A stretch of 61,449 nucleotides of DNA from Paenibacillus doosanensis (GCF_025060755.1 NZ_JANYUY010000049.1:1-61449); one strand, 5' to 3'. Positions 51,010 through 59,700 are shown, counted from the first letter of the stretch. A program made the numbers and translations. Notes: generated by a model not told the origin, from the letters alone.

Positions 51010-52137
51010 TTACGCGCCGCCCGGGGGCAAGCTCGCTTTGCCCAGCAGCTGGCCCTTCATGGAAATAATGACCGTCTCCACTTCCATGCCGCCCTGCACT
51101 TCGTTCATACCGGATTGGCAGCAGTAGAAGCTTAACCGCTCGAAGAAGCCTGCATAGCCCCATTCGAGCATCAAATCCCCGACAAGCGCCGCCGTATTGG
51201 CCTCGCGCACGGTCGCAATCTGTTCCGCCGTCGCTCCCGATTCCTCCGCCACCCGAGCGAGAAAGCCGAAATCGACAGGCGTGCTTTTGGAATGCACCAT
51301 CATTACCCCTTGGGCAACCTTGGAAAATTTGCCCATCATCCCGACCAGCGTCACCTTCTCGATGCCCTGCCGTTTGCACTGGGTCAGCGCAAAGCCGACG
51401 AAATCGCCCATTTCGATGAACGCTTCTTCCTGAAGCTCCGGGTACATGTCCATCCCGTACTTCTCGCTGCGCCCGCCGGTCGACAGCACCGCCTGCTTGC
51501 ACCCGCACTTCACTGCGACGCGGATGGCTTGGGCCACGCTGGCCTTGTAAGCCGCCGTGGAGAAAGGCACCACAATGCCCCGCGTGCCGAGGATCGAGAT
51601 GCCGCCGATAATGCCGAGACGGCCGTTCAGCGTCTTCTTGGCGATTTCCTCGCCGTCCGGCACGGAAATGACGACTTTCACGCCGCGATGAATCTCGTAT
51701 TGATTGAGCACTTCCGCTACGGCATCGCGAATCATTTTGCGCGGCACCGGATTGATCGCCGCTTCGCCGACGGGAACCGGCAGCCCGGGCTTGGTGACCC
51801 GGCCTACGCCGATACCGCCGTCCAGCTCGATGCCCGGCTCCTGGCGCCAGGTGACGGTGGCGTAAATTCTCGCTCCGTGCGTCGCGTCGGGGTCGTCTCC
51901 GCCGTCCTTGATCACCTCGGCTTCGGCGTGCTCGTCCGAATATTCGCAGCGCACCATCATGAACGTAACGTCCTGCCCGATCGGCAGCCTGATCGTCGAT
52001 TCGAGCTGCGTTTCCTGCAGAATTAAAGCGGTGAGCGCCGCCTTTGCCGTCGCCGTCGCGCAGGAGCCTGTCGTATAACCATACCGAAGCGGTTTCGCTT
52101 CCTGATTATCGCTGCCGTTACCCTTCATCGTAGCCAT
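51010..52137 (-). CDS. cbiD: cobalt-precorrin-5B C1-methyltransferase
   Basis: 375 residues with the family signature RYGYTTGSCATATAKAAL at the N-terminus, GGDDPDATHGARIYATV and GTRGIVVPFSTAAYKAS. It methylates C1 and marks the oxygen-independent (cobalt-early) pathway. The start has AAGGGG upstream. It lies 15 bp after cbiC. Confidence 0.95.
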   Translation of the reverse strand: MATMKGNGSDNQEAKPLRYGYTTGSCATATAKAALTALILQETQLESTIRLPIGQDVTFMMVRCEYSDEHAEAEVIKDGGDDPDATHGARIYATVTWRQEPGIELDGGIGVGRVTKPGLPVPVGEAAINPVPRKMIRDAVAEVLNQYEIHRGVKVVISVPDGEEIAKKTLNGRLGIIGGISILGTRGIVVPFSTAAYKASVAQAIRVAVKCGCKQAVLSTGGRSEKYGMDMYPELQEEAFIEMGDFVGFALTQCKRQGIEKVTLVGMMGKFSKVAQGVMMVHSKSTPVDFGFLARVAEESGATAEQIATVREANTAALVGDLMLEWGYAGFFERLSFYCCQSGMNEVQGGMEVETVIISMKGQLLGKASLPPGGA

Positions 52138-52152
52138 GGGTCCTGGCGCCCC

Positions 52153-52803
52153 TTAACCGAGGCGCTCCGCCATGAGCGAAATCGCGTTGACCGAGGCTAC
52201 CGCGACAGGGCTTCCGCCTTTGCGTCCGACATTCGTAATGAACGGAATATCGAGCTTCGCAAGCTCCTCCTTCGATTCGGCCGCCGACACGAACCCGACC
52301 GGCACCCCGATCACCAGCCCCGGCTTCGCCTCGCCTTCCTTCACCAATCGAATCAGCTCCAGCAGCGCCGTCGGCGCATTGCCGATCGCGAAGATGCCGC
52401 CGTCCGCCTCGCGGATCGCCTTGCGGATCGAGATGATGGCGCGCGTCGTATTAAGGCGCTTCGCCTCCTCCATAACGTCCGGGTCCGATATGTATACCTT
52501 CACGTCGCCGCCGAACTTCGCGATGCGCGGCTTGCTGATGCCTACCTGCACCATTTGCACGTCGGCCACGATCGTTTTGCCCGCACGGATCGCCTGGATG
52601 CCGGCTTGCACCGCATCTTTGTGAAACAGCATGCTTCGTCCGAGTTCAAAGTCTGCGGAAGCATGAATGACCCGCTGCACGACCGAATACTGCTCATCGG
52701 TATAAGGATGCTCGCCCAATTCCTCAGTGATCATGCGAAAGCTTTGTTCTTCTATTTCCTGCGGCTGTACTGTGAGCGGTTTAAATTCCGTTTTAAAATC
52801 CAT
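52153..52803 (-). CDS. cbiC: cobalt-precorrin-8 methylmutase
   Basis: 216 residues. It moves the methyl group from C11 to C12 to give cobyrinate. The catalytic His lies in VIHASADFELGRSMLFH; other motifs are VADVQMVQVGISKPRIAKFG and GNAPTALLELIRLVKEG, GVPVGFVSAAESKEEL. The ATG follows GGAGGCG that overlaps the end of cobK. Confidence 0.95.
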   Translation of the reverse strand: MDFKTEFKPLTVQPQEIEEQSFRMITEELGEHPYTDEQYSVVQRVIHASADFELGRSMLFHKDAVQAGIQAIRAGKTIVADVQMVQVGISKPRIAKFGGDVKVYISDPDVMEEAKRLNTTRAIISIRKAIREADGGIFAIGNAPTALLELIRLVKEGEAKPGLVIGVPVGFVSAAESKEELAKLDIPFITNVGRKGGSPVAVASVNAISLMAERLG

Positions 52804-52806
52804 CGA

Positions 52807-53580
52807 TCACGCCTCCTGCAAAAGTTCGTTTAATTTGCCGATCACGCCGTCAAAATCGCCGTAATGCGTGCCGTACTCGATGCTCGGCCGCCCGATGACG
52901 ATCGTTTCAATTCCCAGCTCCAGCGCCGATTCCAGCTTCTCGTCGACAGCTCCGACCTTGCCGCTTTCCTTGGTAATCATCAGCGTCACTTTATAATGCT
53001 CGTACAGCGCCTTATTCAGCTCCCTGGAAAAAGGCCCCTGCATCGCAACGATGTTTTTTTGCTCAAGACCGAGCTCTTCGCATTTCTCCATATTGTCTCT
53101 GCGCGGCAGCATCCGCGCCACCAGCGTCGTATCCGGCAAGCCTAGGAGCCGCTTGGCGAAAATAGGCAGCGTCTTGCTGCCGGTCGTCAGCATCACGACG
53201 CCCTTGCGCTGAGCGGCCAGCTCAGCCGCCTGCTCATAGTCGTCAGCAAACGTAATGAGCGGGTGCTGGTCGATAGCGATCCGGTCCCGCTCATAACGAA
53301 TATACGGCACCCCTGCTTCCCGGGCTGCCGCAATAGCATTCTTCGACGCCTCTTCCGCAAACGGATGCGTCGCATCGACAAGCGCGCGTATGCCGCGTTC
53401 CCGCGCCAGAGCAACCAGCGCCTCGGCGGTCAGACGTCCGGTCATGACCGGGAGTCCGGCCTCCTCCATCGACTTGGCCGCGCTATCCGTAACCACCGTC
53501 GTAAGCAGCGTGTAACCGGACTGATGGATGCGAAGCGCCAGCTCGCGGGCGTCGCTCGTTCCAGCCATCACTAATATCAT
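52807..53580 (-). CDS. cbiJ: cobalt-precorrin-6A reductase
   Basis: 257 residues of the CobK/CbiJ family: MILVMAGTSDARELALRIHQ, ALVDATHPFAEEASKNAI and KGVVMLTTGSKTLPIFAKRL. It reduces the macrocycle at C18-C19 with a nicotinamide cofactor. The start has GGAGG seven bases upstream. A large hairpin at 53615-53647 precedes it. Confidence 0.93.
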   Translation of the reverse strand: MILVMAGTSDARELALRIHQSGYTLLTTVVTDSAAKSMEEAGLPVMTGRLTAEALVALARERGIRALVDATHPFAEEASKNAIAAAREAGVPYIRYERDRIAIDQHPLITFADDYEQAAELAAQRKGVVMLTTGSKTLPIFAKRLLGLPDTTLVARMLPRRDNMEKCEELGLEQKNIVAMQGPFSRELNKALYEHYKVTLMITKESGKVGAVDEKLESALELGIETIVIGRPSIEYGTHYGDFDGVIGKLNELLQEA

Positions 53581-53614
53581 CGTAACTGCCTCCTCTATCT
53601 TGTGAAAAATCCGG

Positions 53615-53647
53615 GCAAAGGCGGCTGTAAAGCGAAGCCGCCTTTGC
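53615..53647. repeat. intercistronic hairpin between cbiX and cbiJ
   Basis: GCAAAGGCGGCT and AGCCGCCTTTGC form a perfect 12-bp stem with a 9-nt loop. On the minus strand only a weak ATTTTT follows. It may be a partial terminator or an mRNA-stability element; about 200 bp without a gene surrounds it. Confidence 0.5.
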
Positions 53648-53776
53648 TTGCCGGACTGCCCCGGGGCCCCCTCTAGCGCTCGCCGGACTTCCGGGATATT
53701 GCCGTCTTACGGCTTATGACTTGCGGGTTGCAGCCTTGCCTCTCGCTCCGTCATGGCCTTCTCCCCACGTTCGCGA

Positions 53777-54949
53777 TCAATGACCTTCGCTGCGCCCGCG
53801 GGCAAGCGCGTGATCATGATCATGCGCAGATTCATGACTGTGTCCTTGGTCATGCTCACGCTCGTGTTCGTGATGATCATGCTCATGTTCATGATGATGA
53901 TCGTAGTCATGCTCATGCTCGTGACCATGATGGTGATCGTGCCCGTGCTCATGCTCGTGACCATGATGGTGATCGTGCCCATGCTCATGATTATGTCCAT
54001 GATGATGGTCGTGGTCATGTCCATGCTCATGATGGTGATCATGCTCATGTTCGTGACTATGATGGTGATCGTGATGATGGTGATCATGATCGTGGTCGTG
54101 ATGGTGATGATGATCGATATGCTCCATCGCCGCCAATCGGTATTGGCACATGTCGCAGTTCATCTTTGTCTCGCCCTGGACCGCTTCCAAAGCCCGCTCG
54201 CGCAAAATATGACGCAAATTCGGATGAAAGCCGAAATAGTCGGCCAGCATAAACTGATGCCCCGGATACTTCTCCGAAAATTGGGTGAGCATCGCTTCCA
54301 TCCGCTTGATCAACACGCCTGTAAACAAGAAATACGGCAGGATGACCACTCTGCGCGCGCCAAGCTTCAGACATCGCTCGATTCCTTCGTCGACCAACGG
54401 GGCGGTCACTCCGATAAACGCCGTCTCCACCCATTTGACCTTGAGCTTTTCCCAAAATAAACGTGAAATTTTGAACAGATCGCTGTTCGCATCGGCATCG
54501 CTGCTTCCCCGGCCTACGACGAGCACTGCCGTATGTTCAAGCTCAGGTTCCAGCTCCGGGCTCCCGGTCAGTTCAAGCCCCGCAGCGGCCCCGGCGGATT
54601 CCAGACGGGATGCGAGAATATCAAGCACTTGTTCATGCACTCCGATAGGCCGTCCGTATGTAAATTGTACGGAAGGGTAGCGAAGCTTGGCTTCATCGAT
54701 CGCGGCCGGAATATGAATTTTGGCGTGCCCCGCCGAAAATAACGTAATAGGAACAATCGCGATTTGCGAAGCTCCCTGACGCACGCAGCGCTCAATGCCT
54801 TGAGCGATCGTAGGCGATTCGAATTCCAGAAAGCAGGTTTCCACCAGTTGCTGATCCATCTCTCCTGCTATCGTGCGGACAAATTCCCGCACCTCTTCGT
54901 TGCCTTCCGCATCCTTGCTGCCGTGCCCTACAAATAGTACAGCATTCAT
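53777..54949 (-). CDS. cbiX: sirohydrochlorin cobaltochelatase with long His-rich tail
   Basis: 390 residues. It inserts cobalt into sirohydrochlorin. Two CbiX repeats are present: residues 1-125 (LFVGHGSKDAEGNEEVREFV, FSAGHAKIHIPAAIDEAK) and about 141-260 (VVGRGSSDADANSDLFKISR, where Arg replaces the catalytic His). A MNCDMC motif near residue 264 recalls the metal or Fe-S site of long CbiX. Residues 277-390 are nearly all His, Asp, Glu and Gly, about half of them His, probably a cobalt/nickel buffer. The tail is longer than I expect for the family. Confidence 0.93.
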   Translation of the reverse strand: MNAVLFVGHGSKDAEGNEEVREFVRTIAGEMDQQLVETCFLEFESPTIAQGIERCVRQGASQIAIVPITLFSAGHAKIHIPAAIDEAKLRYPSVQFTYGRPIGVHEQVLDILASRLESAGAAAGLELTGSPELEPELEHTAVLVVGRGSSDADANSDLFKISRLFWEKLKVKWVETAFIGVTAPLVDEGIERCLKLGARRVVILPYFLFTGVLIKRMEAMLTQFSEKYPGHQFMLADYFGFHPNLRHILRERALEAVQGETKMNCDMCQYRLAAMEHIDHHHHHDHDHDHHHHDHHHSHEHEHDHHHEHGHDHDHHHGHNHEHGHDHHHGHEHEHGHDHHHGHEHEHDYDHHHEHEHDHHEHEREHDQGHSHESAHDHDHALARGRSEGH

Positions 54950-54983
54950 GATCAGTAACCCCTCCCATATCCGTCACGTAACG

Positions 54984-57077
54984 TTAATCCCCACACACCG
55001 CGTTCTCAATTTGGAAAACGGGAAGTTCTTGGTGACGATAACCTTCTAATTCCTTGACCCGTTTGAAAAATTTATGAAACCGCTCATTCGGATGACCTTC
55101 CGAAATATAGCGCTGCACGATTCGTTCTATCGTTTCTACTAATTGATCGGGCTCGATGCCCTCGGCTACCGGCTGCCCCGGATGAGCGTTACGCCCGACC
55201 GTCTTGCCGCCGAGGAACAAATCGAACTTCTGCTTGCGGTATACGATGCCGATGTCCTCCTGCACCGCTCCGTAGCAGGCCATACCGCAGCCGTTAAGAC
55301 CAATCCGCAGCTCCTTCGGTACATTGAGGCCGCCGAGCTTGCGCTGCAGCTCTTCGGCGTAAGGAATGGCATCTCCCTTGTCGCCGTTGCAGAAGTCGCA
55401 GGCCTTGAGCTGCGCCACATCGCCGATCGGAGCAAGCAGAAAACCTTCCGCGCGCAGCCGGGATGTAATTTCATCCGGATTGTCGGTCGGCACCCGCACG
55501 ATCAGTTGATGATGCGGAGTATATTCCATCGAGCCCTTCTCGCCGACCACATCGGCCAGCGTGATCATCTGCTTCGCAGTGAATCGCTTCTCCGCTACGC
55601 CGGGACTTACCGCCAACTCGAATATCGACTGCTGGCGGAACAATCCGGCTCCGGCCGGCAAGCTGTCGGCCGCCGTCTCTATGCCGCGGCTGCGGTCGAC
55701 AAGCTGCAGCGCCTGCATCGCCAGCTGCAGCGGCGACGCTTCCGCGACGCTCACGCTGCCTCCGCCCGGGCGCTCGCCCGCTCGCTCCGCGCTCACCGCT
55801 GTCGCCGCTGCGCCTGCGCTCGCTTCCGCGACGCTCACGCTGCCTCCGCCCGGGCGCTCGCCTGCTCGCTCCGCGCTCACCGCTGTCGCCGCTCCGCCTG
55901 CGCTCGCTTCCGCGACGCTCACGCTGCCTCCGCCCGGGCGCTCGCTCGCCCGTCCCGCGCTCACCGCTGTCACCGCTCCGCCTGCTCCCGCTTCCGCGAC
56001 GCTCACGCTGCCTCCGCCGGGGCGCTCGCTCGCCCGTCCCGCACTCACCGCTGTCGCCGCTCCGCCTGCGCTCGCTTCCGCGACGCTCACGCTGCCTCCG
56101 ACGGAGCGCTCGCCTGCTCGCTCCGCGCTCACCGCTGTCGCGGCAGCACTGGCGCCGGCGCCGGCATCCTCCTCGTCCCAATCGGACTCGCCCGGCTCAT
56201 CCCAGTCCCAATCTTCGTCGTCGGAGTCGCTTCCCGACGGCTCATCCCACTGCCGCAGCGCCCACGGCTCCGCCTCCTCCTTCAGCCGCTGGTGAGGCTT
56301 CAGAGGCTGAACGTCCGCGTTCAGCGTATACTTGCGCTGGTAGCCGCGCGGCGTAATCATCAAGCCGTCGTACACCGTTGTCGACGCGTTGCCGATGATC
56401 ACCGTCGTCAGCATGCCGATATCGTGATCCAGCATATCGCGCAAATTCGTCAGCACGACGTGCTGGCGGTCCCGATAGGCGCTCTTCACGATGCCGACCG
56501 GCGTTTCCGGTGACCGGTATTTAAGCAGAATGCGCTGCGTCTCCACGATCTGCCGCGTCCTTCTGCCGCTGCGCGGATTGTACAGCGCAATGACGAAGTC
56601 CGCTTGAGCCGCCGCCTCGACGCGCCTGGCAATCAGCTCCCATGGAGTCAGATGGTCGCTTAGACTGATCGTGCAAGCATCATGCATGACCGGTGCCCCG
56701 AGCAGCGAAGCCGAGGAGTTGATAGCCGAAATGCCGGGAATGATCTCGACTTCGACGCCGCCGCTGCGGCTCCAGCCTTTTTCCATCAACACTTCGTATA
56801 CCAGTCCCGCCATCCCGTACACGCCTGCGTCGCCGCTGGAGATCACCGCTACCTTCTTGCCGGCTTCCGCCTGCCGCACCGCTTCCTGGGCCCGGCTGAC
56901 CTCCTCCGTCATCCCCGTCCGGACGATTTCCTGGTCCGTCAGCAAACCGCGGATCAAATCGACGTACGTGTTGTATCCGATAATCACTTCGCTTTCTTCA
57001 ATCGCTTCCCGAGCCCGTTTCGTAATATGCTCGAAGCTGCCCGGCCCGAATCCGATAATAAGCAGTTTGCCCGCCAT
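54984..57077 (-). CDS. cbiH60: CbiH60-type cobalt-factor III methyltransferase with repetitive linker
   Basis: 697 residues. Residues 1-245 are the CbiH/CobJ C17-methyltransferase (LLIIGFGPGSFEHITKRAR, VISSGDAGVYGMAGLVYEVL). Residues 275-305 are acidic (SDSDDEDWDWDEPGESDWDE). Residues 313-448 are five tandem copies of a 28-residue unit (for example ATAVSAERAGERPGGG + SVSVAEASAGGA). Residues 449-697 are a nitrite/sulfite-reductase-like domain with cysteines in LKACDFCNGD and GLNGCGMACYGAV for an iron-sulfur cluster. This matches CbiH60 of Bacillus megaterium apart from the repeat linker. It is the first gene after the cobalamin riboswitch. Confidence 0.92.
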   Translation of the reverse strand: MAGKLLIIGFGPGSFEHITKRAREAIEESEVIIGYNTYVDLIRGLLTDQEIVRTGMTEEVSRAQEAVRQAEAGKKVAVISSGDAGVYGMAGLVYEVLMEKGWSRSGGVEVEIIPGISAINSSASLLGAPVMHDACTISLSDHLTPWELIARRVEAAAQADFVIALYNPRSGRRTRQIVETQRILLKYRSPETPVGIVKSAYRDRQHVVLTNLRDMLDHDIGMLTTVIIGNASTTVYDGLMITPRGYQRKYTLNADVQPLKPHQRLKEEAEPWALRQWDEPSGSDSDDEDWDWDEPGESDWDEEDAGAGASAAATAVSAERAGERSVGGSVSVAEASAGGAATAVSAGRASERPGGGSVSVAEAGAGGAVTAVSAGRASERPGGGSVSVAEASAGGAATAVSAERAGERPGGGSVSVAEASAGAAATAVSAERAGERPGGGSVSVAEASPLQLAMQALQLVDRSRGIETAADSLPAGAGLFRQQSIFELAVSPGVAEKRFTAKQMITLADVVGEKGSMEYTPHHQLIVRVPTDNPDEITSRLRAEGFLLAPIGDVAQLKACDFCNGDKGDAIPYAEELQRKLGGLNVPKELRIGLNGCGMACYGAVQEDIGIVYRKQKFDLFLGGKTVGRNAHPGQPVAEGIEPDQLVETIERIVQRYISEGHPNERFHKFFKRVKELEGYRHQELPVFQIENAVCGD
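55734..56141 (-). repeat. five 84-bp in-frame tandem repeats within cbiH60
   Basis: Units start at residues 313, 341, 369, 397 and 425; the last is 24 residues long. They differ at a few positions (E/G, G/S, P/S) and are very GC-rich. The coding frame is preserved, and the antisense strand is also open over this region. Confidence 0.9.
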
Positions 57078-57204
57078 GCTTGCACATCCTTTCCTTCCTA
57101 AACTCTATTCCCGCTGCGGCTGCGCATTGCCTAAAAATTGAGCAAGCCCTCCGCCAGTCGTTTCTTTATTTCTTCATGCCGGTATTCGTCGTTTCCGGTT
57201 GGCG

Positions 57205-57229
57205 CACCATTCCTAAACAATAAAAAAAG
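57205..57229. repeat. terminator-associated dispersed repeat, copy C (partial)
   Basis: GGCGCACCATTCCTAAACAAT matches the terminator-proximal part of copies A and B (GCGC..CATTTCCTAAACAA) and again runs straight into an A-rich hairpin. Confidence 0.5.
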
Positions 57230-57261
57230 CATCTCCAACAAATAGTGTTAGAAATGCTTTT
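57222..57261 (-). terminator. expression-platform terminator of the cobalamin riboswitch
   Basis: AAAGCATTTCTAACA pairs over 15 positions (two G-U) with TGTTGGAGATGCTTT, followed by T7 on the minus strand. It lies between the riboswitch aptamer and cbiH60, consistent with transcriptional attenuation. Confidence 0.85.
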
Positions 57262-57374
57262 GCAGCCCGTACCCTTGAGTGATAATAAGCGTCCGGACTG
57301 AATTCCGCGCTTTATATAAGGTAAGCCGATCTCTAACACCTCCCTAAATCCGCGTAGGTTAACAGTGTCATGGA

Positions 57375-57563
57375 ACGAGGCAGGTCTCCTGACTTAGAGC
57401 TTCGTCCGGCGCCTTCCCAGGACAGCGACAACTGTCGTCCCAGTGGCATTCGTACCGGATAATAAACCGATGATCATCGGCGCTCCTTACAGTGGCGGGT
57501 CCGTGCCGGTTTTGCACCGGCTTCCCTTTTAAGCCGGAGGGGCATGCCCCGTCCAGCACCTAA
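57375..57563 (-). promoter_or_regulatory. cobalamin (AdoCbl) riboswitch aptamer
   Basis: Minus-strand landmarks in order: GGTGC near 57562, AAAAGGGAAGCCGGTGCAAA, CGGACCCGCCACTGTAAGGA, GCCACTGGG, TGGGAAGGCGCC, and the 3' box AAGTCAGGAGACCTGCC at 57396-57380. These are the conserved elements of the class that includes the B12 box. It precedes the cobalamin operon and should shut it off when adenosylcobalamin is abundant. Confidence 0.97.
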
Positions 57564-57592
57564 TTCGCTTTCGTATTTAATTGTTCAGAGCA

Positions 57593-57622
57593 ATCATATC
57601 ACCCTAAACAAAGATTTGTCTA
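57593..57622 (-). promoter_or_regulatory. promoter of the cobalamin operon
   Basis: TAGACA (57622-57617), 18-base spacer, TATGAT (57598-57593) on the minus strand, some 30 bp upstream of the riboswitch. Confidence 0.6.
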
Positions 57623-57746
57623 TATACGCCTCTTGTCGAACGATGGCCCTACATGGGCCGAATTTCTTATTTTTGCGCTTCAACCCTTGCAAGAAGTCGG
57701 TCTCGTACGAACAATGTAGCCAAAAGCTTGATTCCGAGGGGCAAAC

Positions 57747-58172
57747 ATGAAACAAATCAGATTAGAGAAGGTGGACGAAAGCTTTATGAAATACGGACAA
57801 ACGATAGCGAAACTCCGGAACAAAAGATGCATGACCCAAGAGGAGCTTGCGAGCAGGGTAGGAATTACCCGTTCCGCACTCTCTCATTACGAGAACAACC
57901 GCAGAGAACCCGATTACGAGACGATTCAAAAATTCGCCGATTTCTTCGAAGTCACCGTAGATTACTTGATGGGGCGCAGCGAAGATACCTATTATATTAA
58001 CGAGTTCGCCAACCAGCTGGAGCTGTCGGACGAAGCGATTATGGAAAGGTTCGTTCTGACCGTAGACGGCAGAGAATTGACCGAAGCGGAATCCAGAAGC
58101 TTCATTGCCTTTATTCGCTCGGAGCGTTTAACGGGCCAAAGCCAAAACAAGCAAGCGCAGGCCAAGCCTTGA
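57747..58172 (+). CDS. XRE family transcriptional regulator
   Basis: 141 residues. The HTH domain is KYGQTIAKLRNKRCMTQEEL, then VGITRSALSHYENNRREPD and YETIQKFADFFEVTVDYLMG, of the SinR/Xre type. A ~55-residue C-terminal extension with acidic helices (ELSDEAIMERFVLTVDGREL) may dimerise or bind a ligand. The start has GAGGGG upstream. It is divergent from the cobalamin riboswitch and convergent with the small-peptide gene at 58199. Confidence 0.9.
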   Translation: MKQIRLEKVDESFMKYGQTIAKLRNKRCMTQEELASRVGITRSALSHYENNRREPDYETIQKFADFFEVTVDYLMGRSEDTYYINEFANQLELSDEAIMERFVLTVDGRELTEAESRSFIAFIRSERLTGQSQNKQAQAKP

Positions 58173-58198
58173 TGACGCGGCTTTTCGTCGCGGCTGTG

Positions 58199-58396
58199 TC
58201 ATCTGCTGTATTCCATCAGATTCATTTCCCAGTGAAATACGGGATATAACGGCTTGCCGCCGCACGCGGAGAAGCCTTTGTCGGCCGCCGGAGCATGTTC
58301 GTCCTCCAACCCGTTCCAACGTTCATAGGTTTCCGAGGAAATCTGCAGCTGTTCCATAATACGGTTGATATCCAAGCTCTTCTTTTGCTCTTGCAT
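58199..58396 (-). CDS. leader-like small peptide 1
   Basis: 65 residues from the ATG at 58396 (an upstream ATG at 58414 is possible). The N-terminus QEQKKSLDINRIMEQLQI matches QETRTLDIRHIMKQMQI of the peptide at 60072-60263. The remainder (WNGLEDEHAPAADKGFSACG, ending HWEMNLMEYSR) is unrelated to it and has one Cys. A shared N-terminal segment with divergent C-termini is the pattern of leader plus core in precursor peptides. No modifying enzyme is recognisable nearby, so the role is unknown. Confidence 0.5.
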   Translation of the reverse strand: MQEQKKSLDINRIMEQLQISSETYERWNGLEDEHAPAADKGFSACGGKPLYPVFHWEMNLMEYSR

Positions 58397-58551
58397 CCCA
58401 GTCCCACTCTCCATCTCGTTTCATAGCATTCATTGTTTAGTATTATATATGAAGCGTCCAAAAAATAATGTCGCTTGCTGGGGGATGTTCCTATAAAACT
58501 GCCGATCATTTTGTCGAAATCGAAATTATAAATAAATCTTTATTTTCATAG

Positions 58552-58594
58552 AAAAATCCCTGCCCTAACCCTGTCACGGGAAGCAAGGATTTTT
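58552..58594 (-). terminator. terminator of the epimerase-like gene
   Basis: AAAAATCC(t)TGC pairs with GCA(g)GGATTTTT on the minus strand, enclosing a TTCCCGTGACAGGG inner hairpin. It lies 78 nt after the stop at 58672. Confidence 0.75.
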
Positions 58595-58671
58595 GTTTAG
58601 TTCTAAAAGAGTGGTGATTGAGTCGTGTCCTCCGACCGCTTTTTCGCCACGCTTCTAAAATACGAAGTGTA

Positions 58672-59700
58672 TCATGAATTTACGGTTTTTAGCCTGCGTC
58701 CCGCTTTTTTTACCCCCATTCTGCGAACGATCAGGCTGACAGAAGCCGGTTCCGGCGCAGCCTCTTTTACCCCGTTCAATTTATCCATAAACCGCTTGTA
58801 AATAAAATCTCCCGCAATCTGCGTCAAGCCCTCGCGCAGGCTGACCGAAGGCGTCCATCCCAAATCTTTGGCCGCCTTGGCGTAGCTTACGCATACATGG
58901 GTTTGTTCCGCAGCGCGCGCCGGGGCGTAAGCCGGCTTCAGCTTCTGACCGAGCATTTCGTTCATCAGATCGAACAGCTCGGCGATCGGCGTCGCTACCC
59001 CCGTACCTATATTATAGATTTCCCCGTTCCCCCGGGTCAGCGCCTGAATGTTCGCTTCCGCCACATCCGTCACGCAGACGAAATCCCGGCTTTGCAACCC
59101 TTTGCCGTATATGATCGGCCGCTCGCCGTTCACATAGGTTTCCAAAAATGCGGAGATGACCCCGCCCGCGCCGAACCGCTTCTGACGGTAGCCGTATACG
59201 TTCGTATAGCGAAGGATCGTATAGTTAAGCCCGTAGAGAGCTCCGTACAGTCTGATATATTCTTCGGGAGCCAGCTTTGACATTCCCATGCAGGAGACGG
59301 GGACGCAAGAAGCGTTTTCATCCGCAGGCCGGGACTCCGTCAAGCCGTATACTTCCGCGGAAGAAGCGTAAACGAGCTTTTGAATCTGAAACTCTTTGCA
59401 CAAATCCAGCAGATAGATGAGCCCCCGCAGATTGGGGCTGAGACCGCGGTTGATGATCGACTCGTCGAGCTCGTTTTTCTCGGCCAGATGAATGCAGTAG
59501 TCAGGCTTTTCTCCTTCGAAAATGTCCCGCAGCTCTTTGCCCGATACATCCGCTTTATACACCTTGCAGCCTTTAGGAATGTCTTCCTCTTGGCCCGCGC
59601 TAAAATTGTCGACAACAACGACTTCCAAGCCCGCCCTCAATGCGCAGTCCGCCGTATGGGACCCAATGAATCCCGCACCTCCGGTAATTAGTACTTTCAT
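58672..59700 (-). CDS. NAD-dependent epimerase/dehydratase family protein with altered active site
   Basis: A 342-residue extended short-chain dehydrogenase, UDP-glucose-4-epimerase-like. NAD-binding motif VLITGGAGFIGSHTADCALR; the catalytic Ser region LVYASSAEVYGLTE is intact. Where family members have Y-x-x-x-K, this protein has PVSCMGMSKLAPEEY: the Tyr is Met, while Lys is kept. The start at 59700 has GGAGGGG upstream, and a frame extending to 59748 lacks a site. Activity is therefore doubtful, or the chemistry differs. It is flanked by the two leader-like peptide genes. Confidence 0.85.
   Translation of the reverse strand: MKVLITGGAGFIGSHTADCALRAGLEVVVVDNFSAGQEEDIPKGCKVYKADVSGKELRDIFEGEKPDYCIHLAEKNELDESIINRGLSPNLRGLIYLLDLCKEFQIQKLVYASSAEVYGLTESRPADENASCVPVSCMGMSKLAPEEYIRLYGALYGLNYTILRYTNVYGYRQKRFGAGGVISAFLETYVNGERPIIYGKGLQSRDFVCVTDVAEANIQALTRGNGEIYNIGTGVATPIAELFDLMNEMLGQKLKPAYAPARAAEQTHVCVSYAKAAKDLGWTPSVSLREGLTQIAGDFIYKRFMDKLNGVKEAAPEPASVSLIVRRMGVKKAGRRLKTVNS

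Noticed and set aside
53800-54120. Short tandem CATGATCATG-like pattern that could be mistaken for a CRISPR array or satellite
   Set aside because: It encodes the His-rich tail of CbiX in frame. There are no unique spacers of regular length. No CRISPR array or cas gene is seen anywhere in the window.
55143-56513. 456-codon plus-strand open frame opposite cbiH60
   Set aside because: It arises from the antisense of the 84-bp repeats and neighbouring CbiH60 codons. The product is low-complexity Arg/Ala/His sequence.
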